Positions 9,061-17,187 of a stretch of DNA of 64,000 nt are shown here, piece after piece. The translations under genes were made by a program, and so were the position numbers. The first letter of the stretch is position 1; the number at the start of each line of letters is the position of its first letter. Where the stretch lies: positions 1,488,001 to 1,552,000 of the forward strand of contig NZ_CP068760.1 of NCBI RefSeq assembly GCF_016775705.1, in the 5' to 3' direction. This DNA comes from Chryseobacterium cucumeris. Lineage in GTDB: Bacteria > Bacteroidota > Bacteroidia > Flavobacteriales > Weeksellaceae. The notes under the pieces are model-generated. The model did no database searches, was not told the DNA's origin, and saw only the letters and a list, made by a program, of their open reading frames with translations.

Positions 9061-10632
9061 TTAGTAACCAGGATTTTGTTTTAAAGCTGTATTCGGCAAT
9101 TCATTGAAAGGAATTGGAAGAATTTCATTTTTATTGGCTTTAAATCCTTTGAATGCAAGTACTGATGGAGCATCTCCCCATCTTACAAGGTCAAACCATC
9201 TGTGTCCTTCTCCGGCAAGCTCTCTTCTTCTTTCATCTTTAATAGCCTGTAAAGAAACAGGAACTGATGGTAACCCAACTCTTGCTCTTACTGCATCTAA
9301 TAATGCCTGTGCTCTTGCTCCGGTTGCACCTAATGCTTCAGCCTCCATTAAATAAGTATCCGCCAATCTGATGGCAATATAATTTTGCCTGAAATTAAGC
9401 TCAGGAGGCCCTGGAAGTGATGTTTTTAAAGCGTTTGTAGGTAAATACTTGTTGAGGAAGTATCCGGTATCTGCAAAAGCAGGCGTATAAGTAACCTTAC
9501 CCTCTGTCACCAGTTTTTTTGCATTGAAAACGGTAACGTCCAGTCTTGGATCTCCCTGCATAAAAGTGACAAAGTTCTCTGTTACGGTATTAAATGCCCA
9601 ACCGGAATAGATATCCGGAGCATTGTTATTCGGGATATCTTTTAAGAAATAAGAACGAGGTCCTACCATCACATTGATAGAGTTTCCTTCGTCTTTTCCC
9701 TGTCCCCAGAATCCCCAGTCAGAGCTTCCTTTATTGGTATGCATTACTTCAAGGATAGATTCTGATAAGAATTTGTATTTATTGGGATCCTGATCAGTTT
9801 CCAAGGCAACTTTAAATAAATCTGCATAATCTGCCACAAGTTTGTAGCCATACTGACTGGTTCCTCCTGGCGTACCATTTACTTCAGCAAACTGTGCGGC
9901 TGCCTGAGGCATTTTCTTATCATAAAGATAAATTTTACCTAATATAGCTCTGGCCGTTCCCTGCGTGATTCGCCCCTTATCACTGATACTTGGCGTCATC
10001 ATAAGGTCGGGAATAGCAGCAACGATATCGCTTTCTATCTGTGCATACACATCTTCCGGCTTGGCCTGTGGAACGTTCCAGTAATCATCATCAAACTTTA
10101 TGGTATTAAGAATCAAAGGAATATTTCCAAACATTCTTAGTAATTCAAAATAATATAAAGAACGAAGGACTTTAGCTTCTGCAATATATCTTTTTTTAAG
10201 ATCCTCATTCATATTTGCCCCCGGAACTCTTTCTATTAAAAGATTAGCACGGGCAACTCCCTGATAGTAATCTCTCCAATAGCTGGCTGGCATTGTATTG
10301 GCGTTGATCATATAGTTATTCATTCCCTGGATACCCGCTCCGTCATTGGAATTTCCCCCACCGGAATAAAAATCATCAGATCCTGCATTAAAGAATGTTA
10401 CGGTATTTTCAAATCCAGCCGAATACTTTCTTAAAGGATCATATACGGAGATCAATGCACTGAAAGACTGCTGCTCATTCTGAAAATATAAATCTGTATT
10501 AAAAGATCCTGAATTCTTTACATCATCCAGATAGGAATCACTACAACCGATATTGGTAAAACTCAGACCTGTCAGAAACGCTACGGCAAGTCCTTTATAT
10601 ATTAAATTCTTATTTTTCATTTTGTTGGTCAT
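9061..10632 (-). CDS. SusD/RagB-family glycan-binding lipoprotein
   Basis: This 523-residue outer-membrane lipoprotein (lipobox FTNIGC, Cys near residue 30) forms the lid of the SusC transporter and binds oligosaccharides at the cell surface. The family features are visible: N-terminal TPR-like helices with AEAKVLRSLYYFELLRMFG near 150, and the C-terminal ERRRELAGEGHRWFDLVRWG near 470. The first ATG (10632) overlaps the susC stop as TAATG, which suggests translational coupling. A second in-frame ATG four codons later (10620) also fits. The bound glycan is not readable from sequence; the flanking GH16, GH3 and GH30 genes suggest a beta-1,3/1,6-glucan. Confidence 0.95.
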   Translation of the reverse strand: MTNKMKNKNLIYKGLAVAFLTGLSFTNIGCSDSYLDDVKNSGSFNTDLYFQNEQQSFSALISVYDPLRKYSAGFENTVTFFNAGSDDFYSGGGNSNDGAGIQGMNNYMINANTMPASYWRDYYQGVARANLLIERVPGANMNEDLKKRYIAEAKVLRSLYYFELLRMFGNIPLILNTIKFDDDYWNVPQAKPEDVYAQIESDIVAAIPDLMMTPSISDKGRITQGTARAILGKIYLYDKKMPQAAAQFAEVNGTPGGTSQYGYKLVADYADLFKVALETDQDPNKYKFLSESILEVMHTNKGSSDWGFWGQGKDEGNSINVMVGPRSYFLKDIPNNNAPDIYSGWAFNTVTENFVTFMQGDPRLDVTVFNAKKLVTEGKVTYTPAFADTGYFLNKYLPTNALKTSLPGPPELNFRQNYIAIRLADTYLMEAEALGATGARAQALLDAVRARVGLPSVPVSLQAIKDERRRELAGEGHRWFDLVRWGDAPSVLAFKGFKANKNEILPIPFNELPNTALKQNPGY

Positions 10633-13553
10633 TAAAATTGAATATTAGCTCCTATAAGGAATGTTCTGGCTTGTGGATAGTAAGCTCTGTCTACACCGAT
10701 AATATCCTGCTCAGAATTATTTCTTCCCGCAATTTCAGGGTCATATCCTGTATATTTTGTAAAAGTAACCAGGTTCTCTCCTGTGATGTACAGTCTTACC
10801 TTGCTCATTCCAAAACGTTGAGTAACATCCTGAGGAATAGTATATCCTAGCTGAACAATTTTCAGACGCACATAATCTCCTTTCTGAAGGTAATAGTTAG
10901 ACATCCATGAATAGTTGTGGTTAGAATCAGTGCGGGTAAGTCTTGGATTATCATTGGTAGATCCCTCACCTGTCCATCTGTCTAAGATTCTTGTCTGGTA
11001 GTTGGCATCAGGCAAATCCAATCTTCTTAACCCCTGGAAAATCTTGTTACCAGCCTGTCCTTGCGCAAACATCATCAGATCAAAATTCTTATAGCTCATA
11101 TTCACGGTAAGTCCGAAAGTATATTTTGGGATAGAGCTTCCTAAGTTTACTTTATCATTGTCATCAATTTTACCATCTCCATTATTATCCTGCCAGATAA
11201 AGTCCCCAGGTTTTGCATCGGGTAATAATTTTACACCATTGGCATTTACATAATTGTCAATTTGTGCCTGATTCTGGAAAACCCCACTATATGTTTGTCC
11301 GTAAAATGATCCGTAGGGCTGCCCTACCGCTACTCTGGATACCGCTCCCATGGTCTGGAAAGAAGCCAGGTTGAAGTATTCAATATCATCTTCTAGTCTA
11401 AGGACTTTGTTTTTTATCGTAGCGAAGTTACCATTAACCGAAATGCTGAAATCTTCCCAATTTTTCTTGTAGCCTAATTCAAGTTCAACACCTGAGTTTT
11501 CCATATCTCCTACATTTGCCCAAGGTGAAACCGGAACTCCTACATAACCAGGGATATTGATTTGTCTGAGAATATCTGTTGTTTTCTTTTTGTACCAGTC
11601 TGCTGTAAGGGTAAAATTGTTGAATAATTTCAGATCTGCAGCAATATTCAGCTGGCTGGTCTGTTCCCATTTCAGATTAGGGTTTTCCAGAGTACTTTTC
11701 GCATAACCAATGATAATATTATTACTGGAGTTGGTATAATTACTACCGGAAACCATGAAACTTGCAAATCTGAAGTTATCCATTTCATCATTCCCTAACA
11801 CTCCGTAACCTCCTCTTAATTTTAAGTTATTAACGACATTGTTCTCCGGCCAGAAGTTTTCTTTATGAACGTTCCATCCCAGTGACATAGACGGGAAAGT
11901 TCCCCAGTGCTGGTTGGTAGCAAATTTTGAAGAACCGTCTCTACGGATTGTACCTGTAAATAAGTATTTATCTGCATAATCATAAATGATTCTACCAAAA
12001 TAAGATGCTTTACGGGTCTCGATACCGTCCCATCCTTTTGCTGTAATATTTTCCCTGGGAATATCAAAGTTGAAGGAAGCATCCTGCCAGTTATCAATAG
12101 GAAGGTTACTGTAAGTCAAACTGGCACCGCCGGCAATGTTGTATCGGTAAACACCCTGTCCAACCATAATATTGATATTGTGATCACCAAACTTATTCTG
12201 ATAGGTCAATGTATTTTCCATGCTCCATTCGAACTTATTTTCATCCACCTTATTCAAACTGTTAAAACCGGTATTATTAAAATTTGGGCTTAAATAATAT
12301 TTCGGTGTAAAGGAGCGGCTTCCCCAATAGGATTTTTTACCATTTAAACTTGTTTTGAATGTAAAGTGATCAAGAAACTTGAGTTCTGCAAAGACATTCC
12401 CCACAAAATCATCAGACCAGTTATAATTGCCTTGTTGTATGTGACGGAAAGCCTGCGGATTGGTCATCTCGTTATTTACATATGGGGAAATTCCATATGG
12501 ACGGCCTTCAGAATCACGGATGATATAAGGACTTTTATAACCGTCCGAATCTACCATTGACCAATCTGTCACGACAACCGGAGTGATAGGATCCAGGTTT
12601 ACTGCTGAAGCCAACGGTCCTCCAAATTCTTCGTTTGCACTTACTCCCTGAGACTTCACATGGGTATACGCAAAAGTTTGCCCTATGGTCAGGTAATCTG
12701 TCACTTTATGGGTTGAGTTAAATCTTGCATTGATTCTTTTGTAATAAGAAATATCACTCATTACAATACCAGTCTGATCAAAATATCCGAAAGAGGTATA
12801 GTAGGTGGATTTTTCATTCCCTCCGGTAATACTTACTTCGTGAGACGATTTTTCACCGGTTCCGAAAATAGCATCCTGCCAGTTGGTACCTTTCCCAAAT
12901 GATTCAGGATTAGAAAATCTGGGTGCCTTTCCGTCATTAACAAAACCTTCATTAATAATTTTGGCATATTGTGTAGCATCTAAGAGATCCAGTTTTTTGG
13001 ATGCATTTGAGAAACCATAAAACCCGTTATAAGAAAGACTAAGTTTTCCTCTCTTCCCTTTTTTGGTTGTCACCAGGATTACTCCTTTTGCTGCAGAGAC
13101 TCCATAGATTGCAGATGATGCTCCGTCCTTTAGCACTTCTATACTTTCTATATCCGATTGGTTAAGCCATCCGATATTGTCTACCACAATACCATCTACT
13201 ACCCACAATGGGCTGTTGCTTCCAGCTCCAAAACTGGTAATCCCTCTTACACGTACAGTAGCAGCAGCACCAGGCTGTCCCGAATTCGTAACAACAGAAA
13301 CACCGGCAGCTCTACCCTGCAATACCTGTTCAGGCTTACCTGCCGGTATGTTTTCAATGTCACTGGCTTTAATACTCGCGATAGCTCCTGTTACATTACT
13401 CTTTTTCTGAGTACCGTAACCGATGACTACCACTTCGTCTATTTTGTTTTCTTTCGCAATTGTGTCCTTCGCCTTGGTGGTCTGGGCACTGAAGTTGGCC
13501 GTAAAATAGAGGACGGCAACCACTCCTACGCTTCTTGATATTCTTACATTCAT
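10632..13553 (-). CDS. SusC/RagA-family TonB-dependent outer-membrane transporter
   Basis: The 973-residue protein is the first gene of the glucan operon. After a signal peptide it goes almost directly into the TonB-box-like segment EVVVIGYGTQ (about 40-49), then the plug (LQGRAAGVSVV, VRVRGI, SSAIYGVSAAKGVILVTTK) and a 22-strand barrel ending in a terminal aromatic residue. The N-terminal carboxypeptidase-regulatory-like domain of many SusC proteins is missing, giving the shorter length. It imports oligosaccharides with its SusD partner using TonB energy. It is divergent from the MFS gene across a 176-base region that presumably holds both promoters. Confidence 0.96.
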   Translation of the reverse strand: MNVRISRSVGVVAVLYFTANFSAQTTKAKDTIAKENKIDEVVVIGYGTQKKSNVTGAIASIKASDIENIPAGKPEQVLQGRAAGVSVVTNSGQPGAAATVRVRGITSFGAGSNSPLWVVDGIVVDNIGWLNQSDIESIEVLKDGASSAIYGVSAAKGVILVTTKKGKRGKLSLSYNGFYGFSNASKKLDLLDATQYAKIINEGFVNDGKAPRFSNPESFGKGTNWQDAIFGTGEKSSHEVSITGGNEKSTYYTSFGYFDQTGIVMSDISYYKRINARFNSTHKVTDYLTIGQTFAYTHVKSQGVSANEEFGGPLASAVNLDPITPVVVTDWSMVDSDGYKSPYIIRDSEGRPYGISPYVNNEMTNPQAFRHIQQGNYNWSDDFVGNVFAELKFLDHFTFKTSLNGKKSYWGSRSFTPKYYLSPNFNNTGFNSLNKVDENKFEWSMENTLTYQNKFGDHNINIMVGQGVYRYNIAGGASLTYSNLPIDNWQDASFNFDIPRENITAKGWDGIETRKASYFGRIIYDYADKYLFTGTIRRDGSSKFATNQHWGTFPSMSLGWNVHKENFWPENNVVNNLKLRGGYGVLGNDEMDNFRFASFMVSGSNYTNSSNNIIIGYAKSTLENPNLKWEQTSQLNIAADLKLFNNFTLTADWYKKKTTDILRQINIPGYVGVPVSPWANVGDMENSGVELELGYKKNWEDFSISVNGNFATIKNKVLRLEDDIEYFNLASFQTMGAVSRVAVGQPYGSFYGQTYSGVFQNQAQIDNYVNANGVKLLPDAKPGDFIWQDNNGDGKIDDNDKVNLGSSIPKYTFGLTVNMSYKNFDLMMFAQGQAGNKIFQGLRRLDLPDANYQTRILDRWTGEGSTNDNPRLTRTDSNHNYSWMSNYYLQKGDYVRLKIVQLGYTIPQDVTQRFGMSKVRLYITGENLVTFTKYTGYDPEIAGRNNSEQDIIGVDRAYYPQARTFLIGANIQF

Positions 13554-13729
13554 ATACAGTTATTGTTTAATTCTCAAATTGAGACAATAAAAATATATTT
13601 TTTTTCAATTAATTAACATTCTATTCATAAAAATTTTAATTTTTCTTTTATTTTTCAGGGTTAGAAGCCCTATCTTAGCATCAATATTTCATAAAATTTC
13701 ATAAAAAATTAATAAAGTTATCTCCCAAA
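13554..13729. promoter_or_regulatory. Divergent control region between susC and the MFS transporter
   Basis: This A/T-rich region separates the minus-strand glucan operon from the plus-strand MFS/Nudix-regulator pair. It contains a perfect tandem repeat of the 10-mer ATTTCATAAA (13686-13705), spaced one helical turn apart. That is compatible with an operator for the linked regulator, although this is inference only. No strong TAnnTTTG element was recognised on either side. Confidence 0.4.
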
Positions 13730-14914
13730 ATGATCGTCAAGCCTTCAAAAATTTCTCTTCCGTTAAAACTTACCTTTCTCATTTTTTCAATGGTTCTAAA
13801 CTGTATGGGACTGGTGATTCTGCAGTTGTCAGAAGAGAAAATCACCTATGGAGAACTGGGACTTTTAGAATCTTTTAAAGATCTACCTATTGCTTTTATT
13901 TCGCTTTTTGCAGTGAGCTTTATCAACAAGACAGGACCTAAAAAGGCATTGATCCTTGCCTTGGCCATTGTTGGATTCTGTTCCTGCCTTCTTCCTTTTG
14001 TAAAGGTTTTCTGGTTTTATAAACTGTGGTTTGCGATTATAGGAGCCTGTTTCGCTATTGGTAAAATCTGTGTTTTTGGAATTATCAGGAATAATATTTC
14101 GGATGAAAAATCCCTGGCAAAGACCATGAATAATGTAGAAGCCTCTTTTATGATCGGAATTTTCGTGGTTAATACCGGTTTTGGGTGGATAATTTCCAGC
14201 CAGTACTCGGAATTCTGGAAGTTTGGTTTCCTGATGATTGCTTTATTATCAGCATTTACCATTTTTCTGCTGTCAAAGATAGAAGTAGCAGATTCCAGGC
14301 CTATGGAAAACAAAAGCATTCTCTCAGAACTTTCCGGGTTTACCACACCTACGGTAGCTTTATTTTTAGGAGTGATCTTTTTTATCGTCTTTGTAGAGCA
14401 GGGATTCAATTCATGGCTTCCTTCTTTTTATAAAAACCATTTGAAGGTCAATTCTTTTTTTGCGCTTCAGGCCACTTCTTTTCTATCCGTCTTTTCTTAT
14501 GCCGGACGAACGGTTACTGCCAATATCATCAAAAGGTTTTCATTGCCCAGATATTATATTACATGTATGGCTCTTATTATCACCTTACTGATTATTATAC
14601 TGGGGATACAGTATTTTGATTCGGAGGATTCCAGCTATTTACTTTTTTTATTTCCGGTTATTGGTTTGTTTCTTTCCCCCCTCTACCCTGTAATCAACTC
14701 AAAAATGATTGCACAGGTGGATAAAGACAAGATTAATCTTTTCACCTCGCTTATTGTTATTTTTTCTTCTCTGGGCAGCTCTGTAAGCTCTATCATTATG
14801 GCTGTTTTATTTGAAAAACAGCTGTTGAATTATTATTCATTATACATCTTATCTTCTGTAATTCTGCTTTTTGTGATTAGTTTTATATATTTTACTGTCA
14901 CAAATAGAAAATAG
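13730..14914 (+). CDS. Major facilitator superfamily transporter (probable sugar permease of the glucan locus)
   Basis: The 394-residue integral membrane protein has about 12 hydrophobic segments and is transcribed away from the glucan operon. Its size and the basic loop after the second segment (INKTGPKKAL, about 65-74) fit the MFS fold. The specific substrate cannot be read. Position next to a polysaccharide locus and its regulator suggests uptake of the final sugar (glucose or a short gluco-oligosaccharide) across the inner membrane. The Nudix-type regulator starts 17 bases downstream, so the two form an operon. Confidence 0.8.
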   Translation: MIVKPSKISLPLKLTFLIFSMVLNCMGLVILQLSEEKITYGELGLLESFKDLPIAFISLFAVSFINKTGPKKALILALAIVGFCSCLLPFVKVFWFYKLWFAIIGACFAIGKICVFGIIRNNISDEKSLAKTMNNVEASFMIGIFVVNTGFGWIISSQYSEFWKFGFLMIALLSAFTIFLLSKIEVADSRPMENKSILSELSGFTTPTVALFLGVIFFIVFVEQGFNSWLPSFYKNHLKVNSFFALQATSFLSVFSYAGRTVTANIIKRFSLPRYYITCMALIITLLIIILGIQYFDSEDSSYLLFLFPVIGLFLSPLYPVINSKMIAQVDKDKINLFTSLIVIFSSLGSSVSSIIMAVLFEKQLLNYYSLYILSSVILLFVISFIYFTVTNRK

Positions 14915-14930
14915 TTTTATTTTTACTGCC

Positions 14931-15719
14931 ATGAAAATTAAAGACACAAAAAGTAAAGAAACGCTACAGGAACTCATTGACACGAAAGATTTCGTAGCGC
15001 ATATTTCCGTTGACTGCACCATATTCGGCTTTCATAATAACATTCTGAAAGTTTTGCTTTTAAAATATCATGATCTGGATCTATGGTCACTTCCGGGTGG
15101 TTTTGTTTTTAATGATGAGGACCTGAGAGAAGCTGCTGAAAGGGTTTTGTTTGAAAGAACCCATCTTAAAGGATTATTTTTGAAACAGTTTCACACCTTT
15201 GGAAGAATAGACCGTACGGAGAATAATGTACATCAGATCCTTCTTAAAAATAAAGGAATAACCGTTCCTGAAGATCACTGGATATTCCAGCGTTTTGTTA
15301 CAGTAGGTTACTGCAGCCTCATTGATTTTTCACTGGCTGATACTTTCCCTGATGCTTTCAATGAAAGCTGTGAATGGTTTGAAGTCAACAACCTGCCTAA
15401 AATGGCATTCGACCACGACAGAATTATAGAGACAGGTCTTGAATACCTGAGAATGAATATCAATACAGAGGTTGCAGCAAGTAACCTGCTTCCTGAAAAA
15501 TTTACCATGAAAGATCTTCAGGCTCTTTATGAAACTATTTTAGGACAGAAATTCAGAAGAAATAATTTTCAGCGGAAAATTTTAAGTTTAAATATTCTGG
15601 ACAGAATGGAAAAACTCTATGACGGCTCGGCCAATAAAGCTCCTTATCTGTATAAATTTAAAACTAAAGTTCATAATTCTACCAATCAGTATCCCATCTC
15701 TAATGATGAGGAATCATAA
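14931..15719 (+). CDS. Nudix-domain transcriptional regulator (NrtR/AraR-like) with degenerate Nudix box
   Basis: The 262-residue protein combines an N-terminal Nudix fold (about 20-160) with a C-terminal winged-helix region (about 165-245; FTMKDLQALYETIL and NFQRKILSL are typical of this family). The Nudix box starts LPGGF at 54-58, but the catalytic half is altered. Against Gx5Ex7REUxEExGU it keeps G57, E63, R71 and E75, but has V72 for Glu, R76 for Glu and H78 for Gly. Hydrolysis is therefore unlikely and ligand sensing more likely, as in the sugar-responsive regulators of this family in Bacteroides. It is co-transcribed with the MFS gene and is the obvious candidate regulator of the adjacent glucan operon. 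Confidence 0.85.
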   Translation: MKIKDTKSKETLQELIDTKDFVAHISVDCTIFGFHNNILKVLLLKYHDLDLWSLPGGFVFNDEDLREAAERVLFERTHLKGLFLKQFHTFGRIDRTENNVHQILLKNKGITVPEDHWIFQRFVTVGYCSLIDFSLADTFPDAFNESCEWFEVNNLPKMAFDHDRIIETGLEYLRMNINTEVAASNLLPEKFTMKDLQALYETILGQKFRRNNFQRKILSLNILDRMEKLYDGSANKAPYLYKFKTKVHNSTNQYPISNDEES

Positions 15720-15847
15720 AAATATAAATTTAACTCAAATTATCAACAAAGTAGCAGTAGCCCCCTGAAAATCAATAGTAAAACAAGTTTTTAAAAAAAT
15801 TTTCAGAACATCACGAAAAATGTTACTTTTAACCAAATCAAAAAATC

Positions 15848-17026
15848 ATGTCATATTATCCTCTTACAAGCATCCCTGATTATTATGGAATTGATGCTTT
15901 ACTTACTGAAGAACATAAACTAATCCGCCAATCTGTGAGAGACTGGGTTGAAAGTTTTGTAATGCCGCAGATAGATCAGGCCGCTCAAAATCATACAGAT
16001 CTTCCTAATCTTATGAGAGAATTGGGGAAAATCGGAGCATTGGGACCTTATATCCCGGTTGAGTATGGCGGTTCAGGATTAGACCAGATTTCTTATGGTC
16101 TGATTATGCAGGAGCTGGAAAGAGGAGATTCTGCAGTACGTTCTGCTGCTTCGGTACAGAGTTCATTGGTGATGTTCCCTATTAACGAATTTGGTTCTGA
16201 AGAACAGAAAAAGAAATACCTTCCAAAGCTTGCTGCGGGAGAAATGATCGGATCTTTTGGATTGACTGAGCCTAACCACGGTTCTGATCCTGGTTCTATG
16301 GAAACTTATTTTAAAGATATGGGAGATCATTATCTTTTAAATGGGGCAAAAATGTGGATCACCAACTCTCCTTTATGCGACATCGCTGTAGTATGGGCAA
16401 AAAATGAGGAAGGCAAAGTACAGGGATTGATCGTTGAAAGAGGTATGGAAGGTTTCACCACTCCTGAAACTCACAATAAATGGAGCTTGAGAGCATCCAA
16501 AACCGGAGAACTGGTATTTAACAACGTAAAAGTTCCCAAAGAAAACCTGCTTCCGGGAGTAACAGGACTGAAAGGACCTTTATCTTGTCTGAATTCTGCA
16601 AGATATGGAATTTCCTGGGGAGTAATAGGTGCTGCTATTGACTGTTACTGTACTGCCGTTCAGTATTCCAAAGAAAGAAAACAGTTTGGAAAACCAATCG
16701 GTTCTTACCAGCTTCAGCAGAAAAAATTAGCTGAATTCTTAACAGAGATTACAAAAGCTCAGTTACTGTGTCTTCAGCTAGGAAACCTTAAAAACGACCA
16801 TAAGGCAACTCCGGCCCAGATTTCAATGGCTAAACGTAACAACGTGAAAATGGCAATTGACATTGCAAGAGAATCAAGACAAATCCTAGGAGGTATGGGA
16901 ATTATGGGTGAATTCCCGATGATGAGACATGCCGCAAACCTGGAATCTGTAATTACTTATGAAGGAACACATGACGTTCATTTACTGATCACTGGATTGG
17001 ACATCACAGGAATCAACGCTTTCTAA
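15848..17026 (+). CDS. gcdH: Acyl-CoA dehydrogenase, glutaryl-CoA dehydrogenase type
   Basis: This 392-residue flavoprotein has the full acyl-CoA dehydrogenase fold. GSFGLTEPNHGSDP (about 136-149) contacts the flavin and substrate. RKQFGKPIGSYQLQQ lies near 277-291, and the catalytic-base segment TYEGTHDVH lies near 370-378 with Glu at about 372. The terminal TGLDITGINAF closely follows the glutaryl-CoA dehydrogenase ending. That enzyme oxidises and decarboxylates glutaryl-CoA to crotonyl-CoA in lysine and tryptophan breakdown. No other lysine-catabolism genes are nearby. It is monocistronic, followed by a strong terminator (17051-17082). Confidence 0.87.
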   Translation: MSYYPLTSIPDYYGIDALLTEEHKLIRQSVRDWVESFVMPQIDQAAQNHTDLPNLMRELGKIGALGPYIPVEYGGSGLDQISYGLIMQELERGDSAVRSAASVQSSLVMFPINEFGSEEQKKKYLPKLAAGEMIGSFGLTEPNHGSDPGSMETYFKDMGDHYLLNGAKMWITNSPLCDIAVVWAKNEEGKVQGLIVERGMEGFTTPETHNKWSLRASKTGELVFNNVKVPKENLLPGVTGLKGPLSCLNSARYGISWGVIGAAIDCYCTAVQYSKERKQFGKPIGSYQLQQKKLAEFLTEITKAQLLCLQLGNLKNDHKATPAQISMAKRNNVKMAIDIARESRQILGGMGIMGEFPMMRHAANLESVITYEGTHDVHLLITGLDITGINAF

Positions 17027-17050
17027 AAAATATACCAATATAAATAATAA

Positions 17051-17082
17051 AGAGTCTGGCCAATGGTCAGACTCTTTTGTTT
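17051..17082 (+). terminator. Intrinsic terminator of gcdH
   Basis: An 11-bp stem (AGAGTCTGGCC with GGTCAGACTCT, including one G-T pair) and a 3-base loop are followed by TTTTGTTT, 24 bases after the stop codon. Confidence 0.8.
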
Positions 17083-17187
17083 ACTCACTTTGCAGGGATT
17101 TTATATTCAATGAATAATTATTGATCTTATAAAGTTTTTGTTGTTTTATTAAATTTATTACTTTAATACCACGCAAAAACAAACAAT

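Noticed and set aside
13158..13538. 126-residue frame opposite the susC N-terminus
   Set aside because: It is antisense to conserved TonB plug sequence and has low-complexity Ser/Thr/Tyr content from the complement.
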